Assembly: GCA_946403615.1 (NCBI GenBank)
Contig: CAMJAO010000026.1
Location: 1-14,374, forward strand
From: an uncultured Prevotellaceae bacterium
GTDB lineage: Bacteria > Bacteroidota > Bacteroidia > Bacteroidales > Bacteroidaceae
Reading direction: 5' to 3'
DNA length: 14,374 bases
Shown here: positions 6,427 through 12,874 of the stretch, in pieces
Layout: the number at the start of each line of letters is the position of its first letter
How positions within the stretch are numbered: the first letter of the stretch is position 1
Translations under genes and position numbers: made by a program
Notes under the pieces: generated by a model
Databases searched by the model: none
The model's input: the letters and a program-made list of their open reading frames with translations, nothing else
Told to the model about the DNA's origin: nothing

Positions 6427-7968
6427 ATGCCTATAATTATATCTATCATCGTTGCGGTCGCCAGCCTTGTGATTGGCGGCTTGGTTGGATACATGATTTT
6501 CCGATATGTATTAAAAGGAAGATATAATGAGAGTATAGCCGCTGCTGAAAAAGAAGCAGAAGTCATAAAAGAAAAAAAGGAACTCCAAATCAAGGAAAAA
6601 TTCCTAAACAAAAAGGCTGAACTTGAAAAAGAGGTTCAACAGCGGAACCAGAAAATCCAACAAGGAGAAAACAGACTCAAACAGCGCGAAATCTCACTTA
6701 ATCAACGTCAGGAGGAGCTTGGACGGAGAAAACAAGAGGTGGAACAGGCGCAGCAGAGAATCGATAACGAAAAGAAACTAATCGCCAAAAAAGAGGAAGA
6801 GTTAGAGAAAATGCAACTCAAAGAGAGGGAGAAACTTGAAGAACTCTCCGGATTGAGTGCTGAAGAAGCAAAACTTAGACTCGTTGAAAGCCTTAAAGAT
6901 GAGGCTCGCACAGATGCCGCTTCCTATGTCAATGAAATCATGGATGAGGCAAAACTCAATGCTAATGCTCAGGCTAAAAAGATTGTTATACAGACCATTC
7001 AACGTGTAGCGACAGAAACGGCTATAGAAAACTCTGTCAGTATCTTCCACATAGACAATGATGAGGTTAAGGGACGTATTATCGGACGTGAAGGCCGTAA
7101 TATACGTGCTCTGGAGGCTGCTGCAGGAGTGGAAATCGTCGTTGACGACACTCCCGAGGCTATTGTCATCTCAGCTTTCGATCCCATCAGACGTGAGGTC
7201 TGCCGTCTGGCTCTTCATCAGTTGGTGGCTGACGGACGTATACACCCCGCCCGTATCGAGGAAGTGGTGGCAAAGGTTAAAAAACAAATCGAAAATGAGG
7301 TCATTGAAACTGGAAAGCGCACGGCCATCGACCTCGGTATTCATGGATTACACCCCGAACTCATACGCATTATCGGCAAGATGAAATACCGTTCATCATA
7401 CGGACAGAATCTTTTACAGCATGCACGCGAAACTGCCAATCTCTGTGCAGTCATGGCTTCCGAACTCGGACTCAATCCCAAAAAGGCTAAGCGTGCCGGA
7501 TTGCTTCATGATATAGGTAAAGTACCCGATGAAGAGAGTGAATTGCCCCATGCTCTCTATGGCGCGAAAATCGCTGAGAAATTTAAGGAGAAACCCGATA
7601 TTTGCAATGCGATCGGTGCCCACCACGATGAAATGGAAATGAACACGTTGCTGGCTCCTATCGTGCAGGTTTGTGATGCTATTTCTGGCGCACGTCCAGG
7701 TGCACGCCGTGAAATTGTAGAAGCTTATATCAAACGTCTGAATGACCTCGAGGCTATTGCCATGAGTTATCCAGGAGTGACCAAAACGTATGCAATTCAG
7801 GCTGGTCGTGAACTCCGCGTTATTGTCGGTGCGGATAAGATGGACGACAAGCAGACAGAGGCACTCTCTGGTGAAATCGCCAATAAGATTCAAACGGAAA
7901 TGACCTACCCCGGACAGGTGAAAATCACTGTTATCCGTGAGACTCGGTCTGTCGCATATGCCAAGTAA
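6427..7968 (+). CDS. rny: Ribonuclease Y
   Basis: Membrane-anchored endoribonuclease that initiates mRNA decay by cutting single-stranded A/U-rich sites. The 513-residue product has the full RNase Y layout: an N-terminal membrane helix (about 2-25), a very long charged coiled coil (about 30-200), a KH RNA-binding domain with the loop GREGRN (220-225), and an HD hydrolase domain with the metal-binding HD pair H361-D362 in LLHDIGK, followed by GAHHDE and VCDAISGARPGARRE. No truncation or missing catalytic residue is seen. The ATG at 6427 directly precedes the membrane helix. No convincing promoter is seen in the 46-base gap after zapA, so transcription from the promoter at 5715-5746 is likely. 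A strong hairpin follows the stop by 18 bases. Confidence 0.97.
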   Translation: MPIIISIIVAVASLVIGGLVGYMIFRYVLKGRYNESIAAAEKEAEVIKEKKELQIKEKFLNKKAELEKEVQQRNQKIQQGENRLKQREISLNQRQEELGRRKQEVEQAQQRIDNEKKLIAKKEEELEKMQLKEREKLEELSGLSAEEAKLRLVESLKDEARTDAASYVNEIMDEAKLNANAQAKKIVIQTIQRVATETAIENSVSIFHIDNDEVKGRIIGREGRNIRALEAAAGVEIVVDDTPEAIVISAFDPIRREVCRLALHQLVADGRIHPARIEEVVAKVKKQIENEVIETGKRTAIDLGIHGLHPELIRIIGKMKYRSSYGQNLLQHARETANLCAVMASELGLNPKKAKRAGLLHDIGKVPDEESELPHALYGAKIAEKFKEKPDICNAIGAHHDEMEMNTLLAPIVQVCDAISGARPGARREIVEAYIKRLNDLEAIAMSYPGVTKTYAIQAGRELRVIVGADKMDDKQTEALSGEIANKIQTEMTYPGQVKITVIRETRSVAYAK

Positions 7969-7985
7969 TCTTAGATTCACATAAT

Positions 7986-8020
7986 CAACAGAGGGGAGCA
8001 CCGCGTGCTCCCCTCTGTTG
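7986..8020. terminator. Perfect 16-bp hairpin between convergent genes, probable bidirectional terminator
   Basis: CAACAGAGGGGAGCAC (7986-8001) pairs perfectly with GTGCTCCCCTCTGTTG (8005-8020) around a three-base loop CGC. It lies 18 bases after the rny stop and about 75 bases beyond the stop of the opposing gene at 8096. It is symmetric and could end transcription from both sides. Neither side has a clean U-tract, so it may act by a non-classical route or as an mRNA 3'-end stabiliser. Confidence 0.8.
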
Positions 8021-8095
8021 TATGGCGATCGATTGATTCTTTTCTGTTGAAATGAGTGGTAAATTCGAAAGTCTCCTTTGGTCGGTGTAAAGGCA

Positions 8096-8506
8096 TTATG
8101 ATCCTATCGTTGCCAGTGCCGCTTGATAAACATCGAAATAATCCAAATCCAGATGGTCTATCATGTTGGGAAAGGCTTGCATGAAACTGGCGTAACAGAG
8201 GGCTGCCACTTTTCGTCCTTCCAATCTGCTTCCTTGTAATGATTGAAGCACATATATTTGGTCTGCAGTCCATTGTGACTGGACGATCATCGATGTCTCC
8301 ATCGCGATGACACGAGTGCTGTTGATGTCATCGAGAGTGCGCAGATAAGTCACAGCCCAGCACATATCGTCTAATGCCGACGTTTTTTTCTCTGCCGGTT
8401 TCTCTTCTTCTTCTTCTTCTTCAGTCCATTCTTCCTGGCCGAAGAGTGATAATTCCTGAACTGATTCGTCTGTGGCTGACGATTTACGCTTCTTCCTTAA
8501 TCTCAT
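8096..8506 (-). CDS. Hypothetical protein with polyglutamate run, 136 residues
   Basis: I do not recognise this protein. It has 136 residues and no signal peptide or membrane helix. The first 8 residues are very basic (MRLRKKRK), then comes a disordered acidic segment with seven consecutive Glu (29-35) and a KPAEKK linker. From about 44 onward it looks like a compact helical domain (SALDDMCWAVTYLRTLDD, then ADQIYVLQSLQGSRLEGRKV and YFDVYQAALATI). The Glu run is encoded by six GAA codons plus GAG, a repeat that could change length by slippage without breaking the frame. It starts 32 bases after the Sel1-repeat gene, on the same strand with no promoter between, so it is likely co-transcribed. 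The basic tail followed by acidic linker might suggest nucleic-acid or protein contacts, but this is a guess. Confidence 0.75.
   Translation of the reverse strand: MRLRKKRKSSATDESVQELSLFGQEEWTEEEEEEEKPAEKKTSALDDMCWAVTYLRTLDDINSTRVIAMETSMIVQSQWTADQIYVLQSLQGSRLEGRKVAALCYASFMQAFPNMIDHLDLDYFDVYQAALATIGS
8402..8422. repeat. Trinucleotide microsatellite (TTC)6 plus CTC, coding for polyGlu
   Basis: Six perfect TTC units (8405-8422) preceded by one CTC. On the minus strand they read as six GAA codons and one GAG. Because the unit is three bases, gain or loss of units changes only the number of Glu residues. Confidence 0.9.
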
Positions 8507-8538
8507 GTGTTAATCCGATAGGCTGGTTACTCCCGAGG

Positions 8539-9471
8539 TCAGAAATTGTTGTGTTTCAAGAAATACTGGGCGTTGACCAATCCCTTGTCGGCTGCTTGTT
8601 TCATCAGTTTCTTCGCTTTTTTGCGGTCTTTTGCCACTCCTTTACCTTCATAGTATAAAATCGCCAGGTTGTAAAGGGATTCCAGGTTGCCCGATTCGAT
8701 GGCCACCTGATAGCATTGTAAACCGGCGTCGATGTCTTGTTCCACGCCTTTTCCCTCAATCAGCATGCGGCCCATGTTGTTGTAGGCTGAGGTCTGGCCA
8801 TTAGTGGCGGCTTTTTGATAATATTCAAATGCCTTTGAAAAGTCTTGATTTACCCCGTGCCCCTCTTCATAGCAACTGCCAATCATCAATAGTGCCGTGG
8901 GATGATTCTTCTCTGCGCATACTTGATACAACCGGAAAGCATGCTTGTAGTTCTGTGCCACTCCGTTGCCGAAATAATAGGCGTTGGCTAAATTCAGCGA
9001 GCCGCTCGTCACACCGTTTTCCGAGGCTTTAGTATACCAATAGGCGGCTTTTTCCAAGTCTTTTTCTACGCCATTGCCATAAAAGTATGCGTTGCCCAGA
9101 TTCAGTTGGGCGTTGGGGTAATCTTGTTCTGCAGCCAATTCAAACCATTTGGCGGCTTCTACAGGGTCTTTTTTCATGCCTTCACCTTTCTGATAGGCGA
9201 TGCCAAGATTATATTGCGCATAGACAAACCCCTGGGCGGCCGATTTCTCATACCATTGCACCGCCTTCTTGTAGTTTTGGCTCACACCAATCCCGTCATG
9301 GTAACGGTTACCTAAGTTGAATTGTGCGGTGCGGTCGCCCGCCTCTGCATCTTTCTTCAACTGTTTGATGGCTTCGTCTTCGGGGTTCACGCCTTCTATC
9401 TGAGCTTGTATGTTGTTTGAATACAACATCAAAAGTGCGGTCAATACACTGAAAAAGAAACTTTTTTTCAT
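8539..9471 (-). CDS. Secreted Sel1-repeat (SLR) protein, 310 residues
   Basis: A protein-interaction scaffold of the TPR-like Sel1 class. A signal peptide covers about residues 1-23 (basic MKKS, hydrophobic core, probable cleavage after A23); there is no lipobox Cys, so the product is probably periplasmic. Seven repeats follow at an exact 36-residue period. The conserved GxG turn occurs at HDGIGV (58), QKGEGM (94), FYGNGV (130), YFGNGV (166), EEGHGV (202), IEGKGV (238) and YEGKGV (274). An eighth partial repeat ends the chain (AQYFLK). No enzymatic domain is present, so the role is likely binding or assembly; the partner is unknown. It has its own promoter at 9528-9559, and the 136-residue unknown gene follows after 32 bases. 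The family call is certain; the function is open. Confidence 0.93.
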   Translation of the reverse strand: MKKSFFFSVLTALLMLYSNNIQAQIEGVNPEDEAIKQLKKDAEAGDRTAQFNLGNRYHDGIGVSQNYKKAVQWYEKSAAQGFVYAQYNLGIAYQKGEGMKKDPVEAAKWFELAAEQDYPNAQLNLGNAYFYGNGVEKDLEKAAYWYTKASENGVTSGSLNLANAYYFGNGVAQNYKHAFRLYQVCAEKNHPTALLMIGSCYEEGHGVNQDFSKAFEYYQKAATNGQTSAYNNMGRMLIEGKGVEQDIDAGLQCYQVAIESGNLESLYNLAILYYEGKGVAKDRKKAKKLMKQAADKGLVNAQYFLKHNNF

Positions 9472-9527
9472 GTTTGGTTATGGTTTTAGTGAATGGTTAG
9501 ATTGCTTAATAGTATGGGTTTACACCG

Positions 9528-9559
9528 CAAAAATACGGTAAAAAAAGGAATTCTCCAAA
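9528..9559 (-). promoter_or_regulatory. Predicted promoter of the Sel1-repeat gene
   Basis: On the minus strand, TTTG (9556-9559), a 20-base spacer, then TATTTTTG (9528-9535) followed by CG. Transcription should start near 9521, giving a leader of about 50 bases before the ATG at 9471. Confidence 0.75.
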
Positions 9560-9711
9560 TAAACTCCTAAAAAATGTTGTGGCCTACGCTTACCCTCAAT
9601 CGGTCATTATCATTATGATGATAACAGTTTTATTTTTGAGCAGATGTCTTGCTGGTTCGAGGGAGCTATGTTGCACCTAATCTCTGATTAGATTATAATG
9701 TCATAGGGTAG
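9560..9711. other. Non-coding stretch with two small hairpins
   Basis: No gene is credible between the Sel1 promoter and the GC-rich hairpin. Two short inverted repeats are visible: TTATCAT/ATGATAA around a TATG loop (9607-9624), followed on the plus strand by a T-rich run, and CTAATC/GATTAG around TCT (9677-9691). Both neighbouring genes read on the minus strand, so the T-rich run on the plus strand does not serve an obvious gene. These may be chance structures. Confidence 0.3.
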
Positions 9712-9731
9712 GGGCGGGCACATTCCCGCCC
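9712..9731 (-). terminator. GC-rich hairpin downstream of hisB
   Basis: GGGCGGG (9712-9718) pairs with CCCGCCC (9725-9731) around a six-base loop. It lies 45 bases after the hisB stop and before the promoter of the next gene on the same strand, so it is the best candidate for the 3' end of the trmH-membrane protein-hisB transcript. There is no U-tract in either direction. It also resembles short dispersed GC-rich intergenic repeats seen in many genomes. Confidence 0.5.
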
Positions 9732-9776
9732 TTGGATAACCCTCATATACTTGATGTGGTGTTCTCGCTGCAAACC

Positions 9777-10850
9777 TTACAATGTTCCTTTACTCGAGGG
9801 CAATTGGTAGTGCTCGATATCGCGACGCACAGCCATTTTCAATGCTCTTGCCAGTGCCTTGAAGATACCCTCTATTTTGTGATGCTCATTTTCACCTTCT
9901 GCTTTAATGTTCAGGTTCATTCGTGCCGCATCACTCAGGCTCTTGAAGAAATGGAGAAACATCTCTGTAGGCATTTCACCGATTCTCTCACGGTTGAAGG
10001 TGGCATCCCATACCAGCCATGGCCGTCCGCCGAAATCCAAGGCTACGCTGCATAAGCAATCATCCATGGGCAGGGTGTATCCATACCGCTCAATACCACG
10101 TTTGTCTCCCAATGCTTTCAACAGACATTCGCCTAATACAATGGCAGTGTCTTCTATCGTGTGATGCTCATCTACATGCAGGTCACCTTGGGCCTCTATC
10201 TCTAAATCCATGCTGCCGTGTTTGGCTATTTGTTCGAGCATATGGTCGAAGAATCCCAAACCTGTTTTGATGTCGCTTTTCCCACTCCCGTCCAGGTTTA
10301 CGCGCACGCGGATGTCTGTCTCTTTGGTTGCGCGGTGTGATTCTGCGATGCGCTCACCTGCAAACAATATCTCGGCAATTTTAGGCCAAGTCATACCGTT
10401 TTCTCCTAATATCAGGGCTTTGCATCCCAGATTCTCCGCCAACTGCCGGTCTGTCTCACGGTCACCGATCACATAACTGTTTTCCAAATCATATCGCTCA
10501 TTGTCCATATACTCCTTGAGCATACCTGTACCCGGCTTACGGTCGGGATGATGGTCTTCGGGGAAATGGCGGTCGATATGGAAGGCGTCAAAAGTGATGC
10601 CTTCATCTGACAGTGCTTGCAAGATGAAACGATGTACGGGCCAGAATGTCTCTTCTGGAAAACTGTCTGTACCCAGACCGTCTTGGTTACTCACCATGAC
10701 AAATTTGAAGTCGAGATTCTTACGGATAAATCCTAGATTCTTGAATACGCCTTTCGTGAAACGCAGTTTATCAAATGAGTCAATCTGTTCGTCTGCGGGT
10801 TCTTCTATCAAAGTCCCGTCGCGGTCGATGAATAAGATTCTTTCTGCCAT
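9777..10850 (-). CDS. hisB: Bifunctional histidinol-phosphatase / imidazoleglycerol-phosphate dehydratase
   Basis: Carries out two steps of histidine synthesis in the cytosol: dehydration of imidazole-glycerol phosphate (C-terminal domain) and removal of phosphate from histidinol phosphate (N-terminal HAD domain). The 357 residues match the fused enterobacterial-type HisB. The N-domain has the nucleophile motif DRDGT (D9, D11), SNQDGLGT and the IGDRETD motif. The dehydratase domain has FFDHM (H203), the metal motif DEHHTIED (227-234), the second metal motif NEHHKIEG (311-318) and the C-terminal PSSKG. The Zn-binding Cys/His loop of E. coli HisB (C93, H95, C101, C103) aligns to D93, H95, H101 and D103 here. 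No other his gene is in the window. It follows the membrane protein gene by 36 bases and ends at a GC-rich hairpin. Confidence 0.97.
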   Translation of the reverse strand: MAERILFIDRDGTLIEEPADEQIDSFDKLRFTKGVFKNLGFIRKNLDFKFVMVSNQDGLGTDSFPEETFWPVHRFILQALSDEGITFDAFHIDRHFPEDHHPDRKPGTGMLKEYMDNERYDLENSYVIGDRETDRQLAENLGCKALILGENGMTWPKIAEILFAGERIAESHRATKETDIRVRVNLDGSGKSDIKTGLGFFDHMLEQIAKHGSMDLEIEAQGDLHVDEHHTIEDTAIVLGECLLKALGDKRGIERYGYTLPMDDCLCSVALDFGGRPWLVWDATFNRERIGEMPTEMFLHFFKSLSDAARMNLNIKAEGENEHHKIEGIFKALARALKMAVRRDIEHYQLPSSKGTL

Positions 10851-10886
10851 TGCCTTCTTGAGGTTATGTGGTTGATATGCGGTGGG

Positions 10887-11747
10887 TTATTCCGATGTCG
10901 CTTGAAGCGAGTTCTGCTTTTCGCGATGATGTTCTTCTATTGAGCCGTATTGGTAATAGTTCACGACTGTGAGGAATTGCCAGAGGAAATAGACCAGCCA
11001 GGTGAATAAAAATGTGACTACTGCAAGTAACCAAATGAATGAACCGGGCATGCCGTTTGGGTCGCCCATGGTTACTCCGCTGAGCGATTCTTTCTCGGCG
11101 ATGCCCATCGTCACTACGGGTATTGCCATCAGGGCGGTGATGGTAAGTAACATCAATAAAGTAAGGATATTTGTCGTTAAAAGTTTGCCCAAGTAATGGT
11201 AACCGCGGCACAATCCTTTAGGTAACCCGTTGAAGTATCTGGTGATTATTGAAGATGGTTTCGTCGGCTCCTCACTGATATATCTTACATGGTAATAATG
11301 TAGAGGAAGGGTTAAAAGCAACAATAACGTACTGCTCAACGCTACAACCCACCATTGACAACCTGTCAACAGTGTGATGCCATAGACGGCAAAACCTATT
11401 ATCACAAACAATACACAAGCGCACAGGATTGCCCATCCGCAGCGCAACAAGTTTTTCTTCCCTGCTGGACTGTTCAGCAATTGATACAATCGTGATACCG
11501 CCCATGTGAGAGCGGCGAAAACACAAATGCCTGAAATGATAATGCCGATGGTCAGCCAAAGGTCACACGAGATTTGACGGGATTGCTGATAACAAAGTAC
11601 TCTGCACATTGCGACAAACACACTCAACAGTGTTATCGGCAACCATGTACGTCTGAACAGGTTGCCCAATTGGTCGCAGCACCATTTCCAAGCGGCTGAA
11701 ATACATCCTTTGGCGCTTCTTATTTTATAAATCTCTTCCTGTTCCAT
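10887..11747 (-). CDS. Six-helix cysteine-rich membrane protein of unknown function
   Basis: I cannot assign a family. The 286-residue protein has no cleavable signal but about six hydrophobic helices, at roughly 35-52, 63-88, 104-127, 131-150, 190-215 and 227-263; the last is long and may be two. Loops are short, apart from a cytoplasmic-looking stretch at about 151-185 (YISEEPTKPSSIITRYFNGLPKG begins there) and a charged tail (EEHHREKQNS). Twelve cysteines are present, many in or next to helices (C15, C23, C24, C48, C52, C61, C75, C103, C109, C111, C130, C180), which is unusual for a bacterial inner-membrane protein. No transporter signature, ATP site or catalytic motif is visible. It lies between an RNA methyltransferase gene (34 bases upstream) and hisB (36 bases downstream), with no promoter matching the local consensus in either gap, so the three are probably one transcript. 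Confidence 0.85.
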   Translation of the reverse strand: MEQEEIYKIRSAKGCISAAWKWCCDQLGNLFRRTWLPITLLSVFVAMCRVLCYQQSRQISCDLWLTIGIIISGICVFAALTWAVSRLYQLLNSPAGKKNLLRCGWAILCACVLFVIIGFAVYGITLLTGCQWWVVALSSTLLLLLTLPLHYYHVRYISEEPTKPSSIITRYFNGLPKGLCRGYHYLGKLLTTNILTLLMLLTITALMAIPVVTMGIAEKESLSGVTMGDPNGMPGSFIWLLAVVTFLFTWLVYFLWQFLTVVNYYQYGSIEEHHREKQNSLQATSE

Positions 11748-11781
11748 TGATAGTATGATACTTTTGTACTATGCATATATA

Positions 11782-12570
11782 TTAGTTGTTCTCATTGGAA
11801 AGAATTGCTGGTCGTCGGCGTCTGAATTCACTGCAGATTACAGCCGTAGCTATAGCCACATTCAGACTTTCGGCATGTGTCTCACCTGTAGAATAATGGG
11901 GTATAAGTAACCGTTTGCTGACCATCTGTCTGATGCTTTCGCTGATGCCGTTGCCTTCATTGCCCATGATGATGATGCCGTGAAGGCTCAATTCTTCTTC
12001 ATAAATGTTCTTGCCGTCAAGCAGTGTTCCGTAAACCGGGATGTCATTTCCAAATCGGCGAATCACATCCTCAAGCGATTCGTAGAGGATTTTCACACGG
12101 GCAATGCTGCCCATGGTCGCTTGCACTACTTTCGGGTTCCATACGTCTGCACTGTGACGGCTGCAAATAATGGTGCGGATACCAAACCAGTCGGCCACAC
12201 GGATGATTGTGCCCATATTGCCGGGATCTTGCACGTCGTCTAATGCCAATACCAACTCATTTCGGGCCGACATGATGGTCTGCTCTCGTTCTTCGGGTGT
12301 ATAGACTGGCTGACGGAATATCCCTATCACTTGTTGGGGGTGTTGCAGAAAACTTGCACGGCGCAGTTCCTCCTCGCTCACAGTGATGCGTGCGCAACTG
12401 CAATCTGTCAAACCCTTATAATCTTCTGTGGAGATAATCGTTTGTGGCGCGGTCACCTTTGCCAGATCGCCTACGACTTTTGGACCTTCTGCCACAAACA
12501 ATCCTGTTTCCAGCCGGAATTTCTTCAGTTCCAGCCGTTTCAGATTCTTCAGTTGGTTTTTGCTCAGCAC
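11782..12570 (-). CDS. TrmH/SpoU-family RNA 2'-O-methyltransferase
   Basis: A SPOUT-class enzyme that uses S-adenosylmethionine to methylate a ribose 2'-OH in tRNA or rRNA. The 262 residues contain an N-terminal SpoU substrate-binding domain (AEGPKVV at about 27-33) and a C-terminal knotted catalytic domain with the three SpoU motifs: DPGNMGTIIR (115-124, with N118 and R124), IIIMGNEGNGIS (199-210), and the third motif with LLIPHYSTGE (221-230) leading to ESLNVAIA (234-241). Start: the first possible codon is GTG at 12570, with an in-frame TGA nine bases upstream and no ATG before the conserved region, so GTG is used. The exact RNA target cannot be read from sequence; the two-domain layout resembles the RlmB/TsnR-like group more than TrmH of tRNA Gm18. 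It is the first gene of the minus-strand trio and is divergent from aspS. Confidence 0.93.
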   Translation of the reverse strand: MLSKNQLKNLKRLELKKFRLETGLFVAEGPKVVGDLAKVTAPQTIISTEDYKGLTDCSCARITVSEEELRRASFLQHPQQVIGIFRQPVYTPEEREQTIMSARNELVLALDDVQDPGNMGTIIRVADWFGIRTIICSRHSADVWNPKVVQATMGSIARVKILYESLEDVIRRFGNDIPVYGTLLDGKNIYEEELSLHGIIIMGNEGNGISESIRQMVSKRLLIPHYSTGETHAESLNVAIATAVICSEFRRRRPAILSNENN

Positions 12571-12820
12571 CTCGATTCAGTTTAATTGCCTTTAGCTTTC
12601 TCTCGTGAGAAACAATCTTTATTAAAACTTATGCAAAGATACTACTTTCATACAAATATAACTCATACTCATTAAAGAATTAACTTTTATTGCAATAATT
12701 CTCGCCCTCTGACTTCATTGCCAGAATGCCAATGTCGCCACGTTTGTAAGGATACAGTCACAACACTTGTCATTAGCCGAAAAACATGGTATTCTAATTG
12801 CTCAATAAATCTCCCGATTA
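12571..12820. other. Divergent intergenic region between the RNA methyltransferase and aspS
   Basis: About 300 bases separate the two start codons, and I see no gene in them. The leader side of the methyltransferase contains a short inverted repeat, TTTCTC/GAGAAA around TCGT (12598-12613), which is weak. No T-box, riboswitch, tRNA or 6S-like fold is evident. The predicted promoters at 12634 and 12821 are listed separately. Confidence 0.4.
12634..12641 (-). promoter_or_regulatory. Probable -7 element upstream of the RNA methyltransferase
   Basis: TATCTTTG on the minus strand, followed by CA as at the other promoters here. No TTTG is found 19-23 bases upstream, where the sequence is weak. A second -7-like box, TATATTTG, lies at 12653-12660. 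Transcription from the first would start near 12627, about 57 bases before the GTG. Confidence 0.45.
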
Positions 12821-12852
12821 TTTGGTCATTTCGTTCAAATGGTGTAAATTTG
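12821..12852 (+). promoter_or_regulatory. Predicted promoter of aspS
   Basis: TTTG (12821-12824), a 20-base spacer, then TAAATTTG (12845-12852) followed by CA. Transcription should start near 12859, only about 16 bases before the ATG at 12875, so the leader is very short and leaves no room for a leader-based regulatory RNA. Confidence 0.8.
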
Positions 12853-12874
12853 CAACCACTAAAGAAAAATCATT

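Noticed and set aside
7414..8001. A 195-codon minus-strand frame opposite the 3' half of rny
   Set aside because: Rny is intact on the other strand with all catalytic motifs; the reverse frame overlaps the terminator hairpin and shows no domain.
9607..9640. Hairpin TTATCAT/ATGATAA followed by T-rich run, like an intrinsic terminator on the plus strand
   Set aside because: Both flanking genes are on the minus strand, so there is no plus-strand transcript for it to end; the stem is short and AT-rich.
9650..9665. GGTTCGAGG resembling a tRNA T-arm
   Set aside because: Flanking sequence does not form a cloverleaf.
11759..11766. TACTTTTG on the plus strand matching a -7 promoter element
   Set aside because: It points into genes read on the other strand and has no plus-strand gene behind it.
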